The position numbers and the translations under genes were made by a program. Shown here piece by piece: positions 36,609 through 45,320 of a DNA stretch of 51,559 nucleotides. The first letter of the stretch is position 1. The number at the start of each line of letters is the position of its first letter. The notes beneath the pieces were generated by a model that searched no databases, was not told the origin of the DNA, and saw only the letters and a list, made by a program, of their open reading frames with translations. Origin of the DNA: Acidobacteriota bacterium (GTDB lineage Bacteria > Acidobacteriota > Terriglobia > Acidiferrales > UBA7541); contig JAJXZD010000165.1 of the NCBI GenBank assembly GCA_021780215.1, forward strand, positions 1 through 51,559, written 5' to 3'.

Positions 36609-37922
36609 TCAGCCCTCGCGGGCCATGGCGCGGGCGCTATCCGCGCGCACATAACGCGCCGCAAAGATGAAAATCAATCCGCCGAGCATGGTGGTCAAGC
36701 CGGCGGTGGACATCGAGTAGCGGATGATCTGCACGCCGAGGCGCGGGGCATAGTGGTCGTCAAACAGTCCGATCAGAAAGGGGCCTACGCCAAGGCCAAT
36801 CAATTCAGCGATCAGATAGATGAGCGAGGTGGAAAACGCGCGCATGCCCACTTTCACGGTGGAGTGAGATACGCCCACCAGCGGTCCCACGTGCACCGGA
36901 GCCAGCATGGAAACCACGGCGAATCCCGTCAGGCACATCGAAAGGCTGCGCGCAAAGCAGAACAGCAGCACGCCCGGCCCCGCCAGGATCGAGGCAATTG
37001 CCGGAACATAGACCTTCCAGCGCACGTCGTTGCGCCCGGCCCAATCGGCGCAGTAGCCGCCACCCAGAGTTCCGGCCAGACTGGTGAGCCCGCGCAGCGT
37101 TCCGGCGTAGATGCCGATTTGCGCCGTGTTGAGATGCTGGATGCGGCCCAGGAAAACGGCAGCCCAGGTGCCAAAGCCAAATTGCGTGTAAGTGGTCAGG
37201 CAAAATCCCAGAAGAATCAGCACATAGGATTTTTGCCGGCTCATGTAACGGATGGTCTCGACAACGCCCTGCTGGCGGGTATCCACGCGGTGCTGTTCGC
37301 TGCTGCCGCGCGCCGGTTCCCGCACCGTGAAGCGAAGCACGAGCGCCACGAAGATGCCCGGTATGCCCGCCACCAGAAATGCGTCGTGCCAGCCGTAGTA
37401 TTGGTTCACCCAGCCGCCGATGAGCATCCCAAGGAATCCGCCGATCACAGGCCCGAGCTGAAATATGGACATCGCCGTCGCGCGGCGTTCGCCTGGATAA
37501 AGATCGGAAATCAGCGAGGCCGAAGGCGCCGTCCCCGCCGCCTCACCGATACTGACGCCGACGCGCGAAAGAGTGAACTGGACCGCATTCCGGGCCAGGC
37601 CGGCCAGCGCCGTCATCGCGCTCCAGACCAGCATGCCCAGGGCGATGATGGAGCGCCGGTTGCCCCGGTCCGCCCAGCGCGCCACCGGCGCCGCCAGAAT
37701 CGAATAGAGCAGCGTGAAACCGAAACCCGCAATCAGACCCATCACCGTGTCGGAAAGGTGATATTGCGCCTTGATCGGGTCAATCAGGATGTTCATCACC
37801 GTGCGGTCGAGAAAATTCAGGGAATAGACGATGGTCAAAAGCGCTAGAAAGTACAGAGGGGATTTTGCGGCGGCAGGCATGCCGGCGACGCGAGGGTCTG
37901 TGGCGGATTCCTTGGTCTGCAT
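36609..37922 (-). CDS. MFS transporter (spinster-like)
   Basis: The 437-residue protein has about twelve hydrophobic helices. The N-terminal YSLNFLDRTVMNILIDPI segment, the loop 2-3 motif RWADRGNRRS and GEAAGTAPSASLISDLYP are typical of the spinster-type branch of the major facilitator superfamily, which exports sphingolipids or small organic acids. The substrate is not deducible. The ATG at 37922 is the first in frame. A TGTTATAGA (extended -10-like, minus strand) occurs upstream at about 37974-37982. The PQQ-type gene follows after 145 bp and may be separate. Confidence 0.85.
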   Translation of the reverse strand: MQTKESATDPRVAGMPAAAKSPLYFLALLTIVYSLNFLDRTVMNILIDPIKAQYHLSDTVMGLIAGFGFTLLYSILAAPVARWADRGNRRSIIALGMLVWSAMTALAGLARNAVQFTLSRVGVSIGEAAGTAPSASLISDLYPGERRATAMSIFQLGPVIGGFLGMLIGGWVNQYYGWHDAFLVAGIPGIFVALVLRFTVREPARGSSEQHRVDTRQQGVVETIRYMSRQKSYVLILLGFCLTTYTQFGFGTWAAVFLGRIQHLNTAQIGIYAGTLRGLTSLAGTLGGGYCADWAGRNDVRWKVYVPAIASILAGPGVLLFCFARSLSMCLTGFAVVSMLAPVHVGPLVGVSHSTVKVGMRAFSTSLIYLIAELIGLGVGPFLIGLFDDHYAPRLGVQIIRYSMSTAGLTTMLGGLIFIFAARYVRADSARAMAREG

Positions 37923-38020
37923 TGCACCCCAGCGGTTGCGTTCAGCCGCCCGAAGAATCTTTGCGGCACGGGGTCTATAACATGTCCCGACGGAAAGGGA
38001 AAGCGTGAATCCGCGAAGGG

Positions 38021-38650
38021 CTACGGACGAGGAGGGACGCCGAGGTTATGCACACCGGAAAACAGGAATAGCGCAGTGCTCGCCGATTGTGGCAACCACC
38101 ACGTCTTCCGCAGAAGAGGGCTTTCGCTGCGCTGCATGTGTCGCGCCAGAAAATCCAAGGCCAGCGGCCCAGCCTCGATGGCGGCATACATCCCCGGAGA
38201 GCCGGTGAAGGGGCGCAGGAAAGGGTCCTGCTCTGTCGCTCCGCGCGAAACCGCCACGTTTGTGGAGTAGGCGTCAAATGCGGCGGCGCTATGCTGCAGA
38301 ATCGATAGCGCAAGCCAGCGCCTGCGGGATGGAATCGTCTCGGCGGCTACTATGGGGCCCGCCTTGGGGGCCTGAGATGCCGGAATACGTATCGTCGAAA
38401 GCGACTGCGAGGATTGCGAATCCACGGCGTAGGAGTCCGGGGTGAGGCTCGCCGACGATGTCTCGCCAGAGGTGATGTTTCTTGCCCGCGCATTCTCCGG
38501 CTGGGGCTGGTCCGGCAAGGTGCGGGTAGCAGGTGCCGAGGGAGCAGAGGACATTACGCCAGCCGGGAGAGCCTGCACTCCGGAAAGGAGCTGGATGAAT
38601 AGAGTGGCGGCTACAAGCATTCTGCGAAGCTCCAGGGACCCTGTTGCCAT
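38021..38650 (-). CDS. Exported or membrane protein of unknown function
   Basis: The 209-residue protein has a hydrophobic N-terminus (MLVAATLFIQLLSGVQALPAG), a Ser/Ala/Pro-rich spacer (about 30-105) and a more ordered C-terminal half. The latter contains WLALSILQHSAAAFDAYST, GATEQDPFLRPF and a final hydrophobic ASTALFLFSGVHNLGV. I have the impression of similar orphan proteins in Acidobacteria but cannot name a family. ATG at 38650 gives the signal-like start; the frame is open to 38695, but that extension runs through a palindrome. It is transcribed in the same direction as the MFS gene. Confidence 0.65.
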   Translation of the reverse strand: MATGSLELRRMLVAATLFIQLLSGVQALPAGVMSSAPSAPATRTLPDQPQPENARARNITSGETSSASLTPDSYAVDSQSSQSLSTIRIPASQAPKAGPIVAAETIPSRRRWLALSILQHSAAAFDAYSTNVAVSRGATEQDPFLRPFTGSPGMYAAIEAGPLALDFLARHMQRSESPLLRKTWWLPQSASTALFLFSGVHNLGVPPRP

Positions 38651-38665
38651 GGATGAATGAGCACG

Positions 38666-38685
38666 GCCTGTACCATAGTACAGGC
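38666..38685. promoter_or_regulatory. Perfect 8-bp inverted repeat, possible operator
   Basis: GCCTGTAC-CATA-GTACAGGC lies 16-35 bp upstream of the ATG at 38650. A short-spaced, high-symmetry palindrome here could bind a dimeric regulator or form a small RNA hairpin in the leader. Confidence 0.4.
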
Positions 38686-38814
38686 ACCAGAACAAATCCC
38701 TTGTTTACAATAGGCTGCGAGGATATCCAGGCGTTCGGACGAGGGAAATCGATGGAACAGGCAGGGAAAAGTGGCAATCCTATTCCATAAAGTGGCAGAA
38801 ACTCGCCCTTCCCT

Positions 38815-40176
38815 CTACTCTTTGGGGGCGATGTATTCCAGGCTTTGGCGAGCGGCGGAAACAGTGCGGTCAATGTCGTCCTCGGTGTGCGCGGCCGAGA
38901 TGAATAGCGCCTCAAATTGCGACGGCGGCAGGAAAATCCCCCGGCGGAGCATCTCACGGAAGAACGCAGCGAATCGCGCGGTGTCTGCCTTTTTCGCGCC
39001 CGCAAAGTCCCGAACCGGCCCCGACGAGAAAAAAAGCGTCAGCAGGGAGCCTGTGGCGTTCACTTCCCCGGGGATGCCCGTATCCCTCAGCGCCTTTCGC
39101 AGGCCCTCAGACAGGCGAAGCGATTTTGCGCCGAGCGCGTCATAGAAGCGGGGAGCCTCGAGCCTCGGCAGCGTGGTCAGGCCGGCGCGCATTGCCAGCG
39201 GATTGCCGGAAAGAGTTCCGGCCTGATAGACGGGCCCCAGTGGGGCGATGGACTCCATGATCTCGCGGCGCCCACCGTAGGCCGCCACAGGCAGCCCTCC
39301 ACCAATGATCTTTCCGAGCACGGTCAGGTCTGGCCGGACAGAAAAGATGCCCTGGGCTCCCCCGTAAGCCAGCCGAAATCCCGTAATGACCTCATCGAAG
39401 ATCAGCAGCGCCCCATCGCGGCTGGTGATCCGCCGGAGCGAATCGAGGAAGCCGGGGGCGGGCGGCACAACTCCCATATTGGCGGCGACCGGCTCGACAA
39501 TGACAGCGGCAATTTTCCCCGCGTGCCGCGCAAAGATCTTCTCGACGGCTGCAACATCGTTGTACGGCGCGTTGAGCGTTAACTGCGCCAGCGCCGCGGG
39601 AACTCCGGGACTCGCCGATATTCCCAGCGTGGCAAGGCCGGAGCCGGCCTCCACCAGGAAGCTGTCCGCATGGCCGTGATAGCCGCCCTCGAATTTCAAA
39701 ATGAAATCGCGTCCGGTAAAACCTCGCGCGGCGCGAATTGCGGACATGGCCGCTTCGGTCCCTGAGCTGACGAAACGGATGCGCTCAATGGAGGGGATGG
39801 CGCACGCGATGCGCTCGCCGAGATCAATCTCGAGGGGAGACGTCATGCCGTAGCTCGTGCCGCGCCGGGCCTGGTTCGCAACGGCCGAGACGACCTTCGG
39901 ATCGGCATGGCCCAAAATCAGCGCGCCCCACGAGCAGACGTAATCGATGTATTCGCGGCCGTCCACATCCCAGAGCCGCGAACCGCGGGCCCGGTCAATC
40001 ACCAGCGGCGCTCCGCCCACGGCGCGAAAAGCGCGCACCGGGCTGTTCACGCCGCCGACGAGAATTTTCTGTGCGCGGGCAAAAAGCCGGGCCGAGCGGT
40101 GGCCATTTTCCGCGGCGGACGCCCGGCGGGGGCGCCGCAACGGCTTTTTTCGGGAAGGTTTGCGGGAGATAGCCAT
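38815..40176 (-). CDS. hemL: Glutamate-1-semialdehyde 2,1-aminomutase
   Basis: The PLP enzyme converts glutamate-1-semialdehyde to 5-aminolevulinate, the second step of the C5 pathway. The 453-residue protein shows GGVNSPVRAF near residue 41, SSGTEAAMSA, FEGGYHGHAD, the PLP aspartate motif IFDEVITGFR and the Schiff-base Lys289 in VLGKIIGGGLP. The N-terminal 20 residues (RKPSRKKPLRRPRR) form an unusual basic extension. It is the last gene of the ccsA-hemACDBL operon, 15 bp after hemB. Its substrate comes from HemA in the same operon. Confidence 0.97.
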   Translation of the reverse strand: MAISRKPSRKKPLRRPRRASAAENGHRSARLFARAQKILVGGVNSPVRAFRAVGGAPLVIDRARGSRLWDVDGREYIDYVCSWGALILGHADPKVVSAVANQARRGTSYGMTSPLEIDLGERIACAIPSIERIRFVSSGTEAAMSAIRAARGFTGRDFILKFEGGYHGHADSFLVEAGSGLATLGISASPGVPAALAQLTLNAPYNDVAAVEKIFARHAGKIAAVIVEPVAANMGVVPPAPGFLDSLRRITSRDGALLIFDEVITGFRLAYGGAQGIFSVRPDLTVLGKIIGGGLPVAAYGGRREIMESIAPLGPVYQAGTLSGNPLAMRAGLTTLPRLEAPRFYDALGAKSLRLSEGLRKALRDTGIPGEVNATGSLLTLFFSSGPVRDFAGAKKADTARFAAFFREMLRRGIFLPPSQFEALFISAAHTEDDIDRTVSAARQSLEYIAPKE

Positions 40177-40191
40177 AGAAATGCGAGGACG

Positions 40192-41169
40192 CTAGCAGCT
40201 CTTCAGCCAGCGGGCCACGTCCTTCGCATGATAGGTAAGGACCATGGACGCACCGGCGCGCTGGATGCTGGTCATGATTTCGAGCACGATGCGCTGCTCG
40301 TCAATCCAGCCGTTGCGCGCGGCGGCCTTGACCATGGCGTATTCGGCGCTGACGTTGTAGGCAGCCACCGGGACGTCAAACCGTTCGCGCACGCGCTGAA
40401 TGATATCGAGATACGGCAGCGCCGGCTTGACCATAATGATGTCCGCGCCTTCCTCGATATCCAGCGCAACCTCGCGCAGCGCCTCGCGCGCGTTGGCCGG
40501 GTCCATCTGATAGCTGCGGCGGTCGCCGAACTGCGGAGCGGACTGCGCCGCCTCACGAAACGGGCCGTAGAAGGCGGAGCAGTATTTCGCCGCGTACGAG
40601 AGGATAGCCGTATCGGCAAAGCCGCTCTCGTCAAGCGCCCGGCGGATGGCGCCCACGCGCCCGTCCATCATGTCCGAGGGTGCCACCACATCCGCTCCGG
40701 CGCGCGCATGGGAAACCGCCACGGCGGCCAGCAGCGCGATGCTCGGATCGTTGGCCACCTCGCCCTGGTGCACCACGCCGCAGTGTCCATGGCTCGTGTA
40801 TTCGCACAGACAGACGTCCGTGAGAATTAGCAGGTCGAGACGGGCCTCGCGAATCGCCGCAATGGAGCGCTGCACCGCACCGTCCGGCGACGCCGCCTCG
40901 GAGCCGGTGTCGTCCTTGTGCATCGGCAGCCCAAACAGAATCACCGCCGGGATGCCGAGATCCGCAACCTCGCGGCACTCCTCGACGATGCGGTCGGGCG
41001 ATTGCTGGTGCACGCCCGGCATCGAGGAAACCTCCGTGCGCACGCCGCTCCCCGGGCAGGCAAACATCGGGTAGATCAATCCGCCCGTCGAAAGCCGCGT
41101 CTCGCGGACAAAGCCGCGCATTCTTTCCGTGCGGCGCAAGCGACGCAGACGGTGAGTCGGAAAACTCAT
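40192..41169 (-). CDS. hemB: Delta-aminolevulinic acid dehydratase (porphobilinogen synthase)
   Basis: The 325-residue enzyme condenses two 5-aminolevulinate molecules to porphobilinogen. The catalytic zinc cysteines are present ([14 protein letters not shown]120, C122, C130), so it is the Zn-dependent type. Both active-site lysines are visible, K195 in [16 protein letters not shown] and K248 in [10 protein letters not shown]. The ATG at 41169 overlaps the hemD stop as ATGA. Its order between hemD and hemL follows the pathway's early genes. Confidence 0.97.
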   Translation of the reverse strand: MSFPTHRLRRLRRTERMRGFVRETRLSTGGLIYPMFACPGSGVRTEVSSMPGVHQQSPDRIVEECREVADLGIPAVILFGLPMHKDDTGSEAASPDGAVQRSIAAIREARLDLLILTDVCLCEYTSHGHCGVVHQGEVANDPSIALLAAVAVSHARAGADVVAPSDMMDGRVGAIRRALDESGFADTAILSYAAKYCSAFYGPFREAAQSAPQFGDRRSYQMDPANAREALREVALDIEEGADIIMVKPALPYLDIIQRVRERFDVPVAAYNVSAEYAMVKAAARNGWIDEQRIVLEIMTSIQRAGASMVLTYHAKDVARWLKSC

Positions 41170-41993
41170 GCGTGCTCCCTCCGGGCCGGCTGCTGGCGCC
41201 GGAAATATTCGACAATCGCATCCGCCAGGCCGGCATCGCCGATTACAGACGGATCTCCTGCCTCAATTCCCACGCGCGCCCCGGCCACACGCAGCGCCCG
41301 TCCCGTTGTGGGACCAATGGCGGCGAAGGGAACGCGCTCGGATAACCCCGCCAGGTCCGCCGCGCCAATCTGATCCGCCAGGTTCTTCCAGGCCGAGGGA
41401 CTGGCAAAGACAATCGCGTCCACAGCCGCATTCTGAATGCGGGCCAGAACCGCCGCATCGAACGACTCCGGGGCTATCGTGCGATAGGCAATGGCCTCGG
41501 TTACCCGCGCGCCGGCTTCGCGCAGAGCGTTCGGCACGCGGCTGTCCCCGCGGTCGCTGCGCGGCAGGAACACCGAGCGGCCGGCCAGCGATTCACGCAA
41601 TTCGCGTGCGAGCGATTCGCCGGTCCGATTCTTCGCCACGTAATCCACGCGCAGTCCCTCCCGGGACGCCGCCTCTGCCGTCGCCGGGCCCACCACCGCG
41701 ATCAGGCGCAGGGAAGATGCGATCGCATCCGGCCGGATTCCCAGCTCGCGGCCGCGCTGGGCAACATATCGTACAGCATTCTGACTGAGAAGAAGAATCG
41801 CATCGAATCCGTCGAGTGAGCGCAGCGCCGCGTCGAGAGCGCTCCAATCCTCTGGAGGAGCGAAAGCCACTGCGGGCAGCAAGATCACCTCGCCGCCAGC
41901 GGAACTGAGCCGTCGCGCAAGCTCACCGGCCTGCTCCGGCGCGCGCGTCAGCACGATACATTTCCCCGTCAGCGGCTTTGTGGAAGCCTTCAT
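41166..41993 (-). CDS. hemD: Uroporphyrinogen-III synthase
   Basis: The enzyme cyclises hydroxymethylbilane with ring-D inversion to uroporphyrinogen III. The 275-residue protein begins [20 protein letters not shown], typical of HemD, and has two alpha/beta lobes with [10 protein letters not shown] and [11 protein letters not shown] as the matching (T/S)SxN/(S)PS elements plus [12 protein letters not shown] near the C-terminus. Family sequence identity is low in general, but synteny with hemC and hemB is decisive. The ATG at 41993 is 40 bp after hemC; an open frame upstream is a hemC shadow. There is no fused methyltransferase (CobA) domain. Confidence 0.93.
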   Translation of the reverse strand: MKASTKPLTGKCIVLTRAPEQAGELARRLSSAGGEVILLPAVAFAPPEDWSALDAALRSLDGFDAILLLSQNAVRYVAQRGRELGIRPDAIASSLRLIAVVGPATAEAASREGLRVDYVAKNRTGESLARELRESLAGRSVFLPRSDRGDSRVPNALREAGARVTEAIAYRTIAPESFDAAVLARIQNAAVDAIVFASPSAWKNLADQIGAADLAGLSERVPFAAIGPTTGRALRVAGARVGIEAGDPSVIGDAGLADAIVEYFRRQQPARREHA

Positions 41994-42033
41994 GTCAATC
42001 GGCCGGCCGGCGAGACGACGGCCGCAAACCCGC

Positions 42034-42990
42034 CTATGGCTCCTCCTCAAAGGAGCGCCCTGCGAGACGCAGGATTTTGTCAGCGCCCGCTTCGATGAGG
42101 GCCTGGGCCAGGCTGATGCCGATTTTATGGGCCTCGCCCGGAGGTCCGTTTTCGCTGCCGCGAACCGATTCGGAGCCGGCCGCGGAAAAGGCCGCGGCAT
42201 CGAGATGAAGTTCGCCGCCGCGCATGCGGCCCAGCACGCCGAGGGGAACCTGGCATCCGCCCTGCAGGGCGTGCAGCAGCGAGCGCTCGGCAGTGACGCA
42301 AGCGCGCGTCTCCGCGTCGTCGAGCGGAGCCAGGCGCTCCGTCGTACCGGCATCTCCCTCGCGGGTTTCGATTCCGAGCGCGCCCTGCCCCGCTGCGGGA
42401 AGCATCACATCCTCATCCAGCACCTGGGTAATCCTGTCCGCAAGGCCCAGGCGGTTCACGCCAGCCATGGCCAGCACGATGGCGTCATATTCGCCGTGCT
42501 CGAGCTTTTTGAGCCGCGTGTCCACATTTCCGCGCAGGTCCACAACGTCGAGATCGGCGCGCACGTGGCGGAGCTGCGCCTGGCGGCGCAGGCTGCTGGT
42601 CCCCACGCGCGCTCCGGCCGGAAGCATCTTCAGGGTGTGCCCGCGGGAAATCAGGCAGTCGCGAGGATCCTCGCGCAGGGTGATCGCAGATAGAGCCAGC
42701 CCCGGAGAGAGAGTCGTTGGCACGTCCTTCATGCTATGGACGGCCAGGTCCACCGCGCCTTCGAGGAGCGCTTCTTCCAGCTCTTTGACGAAAATTCCCT
42801 TCCCGCCGATCCCGGCGCTGATCTCTGCCACGGGGCGGGGTGCCGCTGCGGATGGAAAATGGTCGCCAGAAGCGCGAATGCGGACAATTTCGCAGGTGAC
42901 CCCGTGCAGTTGCGCGAGGCGGCCGGCGATGAAGTTCGCCTGCCAGAGCGCCAGGGCGCTGCCGCGCGTCCCAATGCGCAGCGGTTTCAC
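42034..42990 (-). CDS. hemC: Hydroxymethylbilane synthase (porphobilinogen deaminase)
   Basis: The 318-residue enzyme polymerises four porphobilinogens. It shows the starting RIGTRGSALALWQA, HSMKDVPTTL, VGTSSLRRQAQL, LRGNVDTRL and the dipyrromethane-cofactor cysteine, Cys246 in LQGGCQVPLG. The length is normal. The start overlaps the hemA stop as ATGA. Confidence 0.97.
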   Translation of the reverse strand: MKPLRIGTRGSALALWQANFIAGRLAQLHGVTCEIVRIRASGDHFPSAAAPRPVAEISAGIGGKGIFVKELEEALLEGAVDLAVHSMKDVPTTLSPGLALSAITLREDPRDCLISRGHTLKMLPAGARVGTSSLRRQAQLRHVRADLDVVDLRGNVDTRLKKLEHGEYDAIVLAMAGVNRLGLADRITQVLDEDVMLPAAGQGALGIETREGDAGTTERLAPLDDAETRACVTAERSLLHALQGGCQVPLGVLGRMRGGELHLDAAAFSAAGSESVRGSENGPPGEAHKIGISLAQALIEAGADKILRLAGRSFEEEP

Positions 42991-44336
42991 TCTCCGTCCC
43001 CGCCGCGCTCGTCCGCCTCGTCAAGGCCGAAGAAGTGGCGCAGCGCCTCCATGGCGCCCAGATGGCGGCGCATCACGTGGCTGTTGCGGATGCGCTCGGC
43101 CGGCTCCTCGAGCACACGCTCGATCAGTTCTTCAGTGATGGCGGCGATGCGCTGGCGCTCCTCGGCAGGAAGCCCGCGCAGCTCCTCGGCCCGCTCGCGC
43201 AGCAGCGCCTCGCGGTGCTTGTGGAAGCGCCCGCGGAGATCGTCCACTACCGAGCCGGCCTCGAAGACGGCGCGCCAGCCCTCGAATTTCACGATGTGCT
43301 CGGAGATGATGGTTTCCGCGCGGGGAATCTCCGCCTCGCGCGCTCGCTTGTTCTGCTCGACAATCTCACCGAGGTCGTCGATGTTGTAGAGATAGAAATT
43401 GTACAAGCCTGCGGCGTCCGCGGCGACGTTCCGCGGCACGCCCAGATCCACCACGAAGATCGGCCGACCCCCGCGTGCATCCAGAGCGCGCACGATCATG
43501 TCGCGGCGCAGCACCGGGTCGCTCCCGCCTACCGACGTGACGACGATGTCCGGGGTGCTGAGCACCGAATCAAGAGCCTCCCAGGCAACCGGCTCCCCGC
43601 CCATGCGGCGGGCCAGCTCGGCCGCCCGCTCCGGAGAGCGGTTGACGACGCGCAGAGTGCCGATTCCCCGATTGCGCAGGTGCTCGACCACCTGTTCAGC
43701 CACAGCTCCCGCCCCCACGATGAGCGCCGAGCGCCCCTTCAGATTCCCGAAGACGCGCTCGCCGAGTTTCACACCTGCCAGGGCGACCGACATCGGACGC
43801 GCCCCCACTTCCGTCTCCGCACGCACCCGCTTACCGACCTCGAGGGCGGCTTGAAAGGCGCGGTTCAGCACCGGCCCGGTCGAACCGTTCTCGAGCGCCT
43901 GGCCGTACGCATTGCGAAGCTGGCCGAGAATTTCCGCTTCGCCGAGCAGCATCGAGTCGAGACCGGCTGCGACACGGAACAGGTGCCGCACGGCGTCCGG
44001 ACCGATCCAGCGGTACATTCGCCCGTCAAGCTCGGTGCGAGGAATCTGATGATATGCGGTGAGGAAGCTCTCCATCGCTTCGGTGACCGCCGCGCCGGAA
44101 TCCACCGCGACTCCGTAGAGTTCGCTCCGGTTGCAGGTGGACAGCACGACGGCCTCCCGGAGAATGCCCTGGCGGCGAAGTTCGGTGGCCGCGTCCAGCG
44201 CCTGTTCGGGCGTGAAGGCCACGCGTTCGCGAAGCTCGACCGGGGCCGTCCGGTGATTGCACCCGATCAATGCAACGCGGACGCGGCCCGGAGCGTCCCC
44301 GGAGACCTTTTCGCTCGCCTTGGAAGAATCGGCCAT
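42987..44336 (-). CDS. hemA: Glutamyl-tRNA reductase
   Basis: This is the first step of tetrapyrrole synthesis by the C5 route, reducing glutamyl-tRNA to glutamate-1-semialdehyde. The 449-residue protein has the nucleophile in VLSTCNRSELYG (Cys68), the SMLLGEAEILGQ motif, the NADPH-binding GAGAVAEQV and a C-terminal dimerisation helix. The ATG at 44336 overlaps the ccsA stop (TGATG). The C-terminal acidic tail (DEADERGGDGE) is slightly extended. Coupling to ccsA links heme supply with cytochrome c assembly. Confidence 0.97.
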   Translation of the reverse strand: MADSSKASEKVSGDAPGRVRVALIGCNHRTAPVELRERVAFTPEQALDAATELRRQGILREAVVLSTCNRSELYGVAVDSGAAVTEAMESFLTAYHQIPRTELDGRMYRWIGPDAVRHLFRVAAGLDSMLLGEAEILGQLRNAYGQALENGSTGPVLNRAFQAALEVGKRVRAETEVGARPMSVALAGVKLGERVFGNLKGRSALIVGAGAVAEQVVEHLRNRGIGTLRVVNRSPERAAELARRMGGEPVAWEALDSVLSTPDIVVTSVGGSDPVLRRDMIVRALDARGGRPIFVVDLGVPRNVAADAAGLYNFYLYNIDDLGEIVEQNKRAREAEIPRAETIISEHIVKFEGWRAVFEAGSVVDDLRGRFHKHREALLRERAEELRGLPAEERQRIAAITEELIERVLEEPAERIRNSHVMRRHLGAMEALRHFFGLDEADERGGDGE

Positions 44337-45151
44337 CAGAGGAAGCGGTGGAACCTTGTCAGATACAGGTTCACGAACGTGTAGCTGAAAAGCACGACCA
44401 GAAAGTTCAGCGCGCACATCAGCGCGGCCCGCGCGCCGCGCCATTTCGCTTTTCGCGAAAGCCACAGATACGCGGCGTAGGCGACGATGATCACCAGAGT
44501 CACGATCACCTTTGGATCAGCCAGAGAGAAGCCACCGGTCAGGCGCCGCTCCCATGCGAACGCTATCAGCACCCCCGCGGCCAAGGCCGATAGCCCGACG
44601 TACACACTGCTGCGAGACATCCGGTCCAGCACATCCAGCGCGGGAAATCGCCAGAAGGGAGCTCCGGGACGATGCGAGCGCAGCATACGGTCCTGCACCA
44701 GATAGACGATGCTGAAGAGGAAGGACAAGGCAAAGGCTGCGTAAGACCAGGTATCCAACGTCACGTGCCAGGCAAACAGGGCGCCGCGCTCAGGAGGCGG
44801 CGCGGGGATCGCGTGCGGAGCAAAAATCTCCAGCAGCCCGAGCCATACAACGAGCAGAAGCGTTACCGTCGAGCCGACCGAGCGCTGCCGGTGAAACAGC
44901 TCCAGCCCCAGATACGTTACCCCCAAGAGCCAGGCAAACAGCGACATCGAGCCATACAGGTCATCGTAGGGAACGGTGTGCAAGCCCTGGGAGCGCTCCA
45001 GCAGGGCCAAATAGTGCACGGCAATACCCGCGGCGAGCAGCAGAGAAGCCGCGCGTCCGAGCCACGGATTGGGCGCGTAGAGCATCCGCGCGTAACAGAA
45101 GAAACTGGCGGCGTAAATCAACAGGCTGAGGTACGCCATGTGGTTGAACAT
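44336..45151 (-). CDS. Cytochrome c assembly protein, CcsA/HemX-like
   Basis: The 271-residue membrane protein has about eight hydrophobic helices. The segments LHTVPYDDLYGSMSLFAWLLG and FAWHVTLDTWSYAAFALSFLFSIVYLVQDR, with two conserved histidines, match the cytochrome_c_asm (CcsA/HemX/CcmC) family, which handles heme or stabilises HemA. It is first in the hem operon, a position known for HemX in other bacteria, so a HemX-like role is as likely as CcsA. The ATG at 45151 is a reasonable start; ATG at 45139 is an alternative. AGGAG is 13 bases upstream. Confidence 0.85.
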   Translation of the reverse strand: MFNHMAYLSLLIYAASFFCYARMLYAPNPWLGRAASLLLAAGIAVHYLALLERSQGLHTVPYDDLYGSMSLFAWLLGVTYLGLELFHRQRSVGSTVTLLLVVWLGLLEIFAPHAIPAPPPERGALFAWHVTLDTWSYAAFALSFLFSIVYLVQDRMLRSHRPGAPFWRFPALDVLDRMSRSSVYVGLSALAAGVLIAFAWERRLTGGFSLADPKVIVTLVIIVAYAAYLWLSRKAKWRGARAALMCALNFLVVLFSYTFVNLYLTRFHRFL

Positions 45152-45179
45152 GTAATGCGCCGCTCTCCTATCTCGCACA

Positions 45180-45185
45180 ATTATA
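45180..45185 (-). promoter_or_regulatory. Perfect -10 element for the ccsA-hem operon
   Basis: The minus strand reads TATAAT at 45185-45180, 29 bp upstream of the ccsA ATG, which would give a short leader of about 20 bases. No good -35 hexamer lies 16-18 bp further upstream, so the assignment rests on the -10 and its position. Confidence 0.45.
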
Positions 45186-45233
45186 ACGCCTAATGGCGTT
45201 CGCCGGTTGCCTTCCCTCGCCAGAATTCGCGTT

Positions 45234-45270
45234 TTTCGTCCCCGGCCCACGCCGCAACCCGGGGACGAAA
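45234..45270. repeat. Perfect 12-bp inverted repeat in the divergent hem control region
   Basis: TTTCGTCCCCGG (45234-45245) and CCGGGGACGAAA (45259-45270) are exact reverse complements around a 13-base spacer, about 50 bp upstream of hemE and on the far side of the ccsA -10 element. No U-tract follows on either strand, so a terminator is unlikely. It may be an operator for a dimeric regulator or a leader hairpin for hemE. Confidence 0.75.
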
Positions 45271-45320
45271 GTGCCGGGGCGATATGGTTCTGTTATCATG
45301 GAAAAGAAATCTCCAATCTC

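Noticed and set aside
43035-44384. Plus-strand open frame of 449 codons opposite hemA.
   Set aside because: Antisense shadow of a highly conserved enzyme gene.
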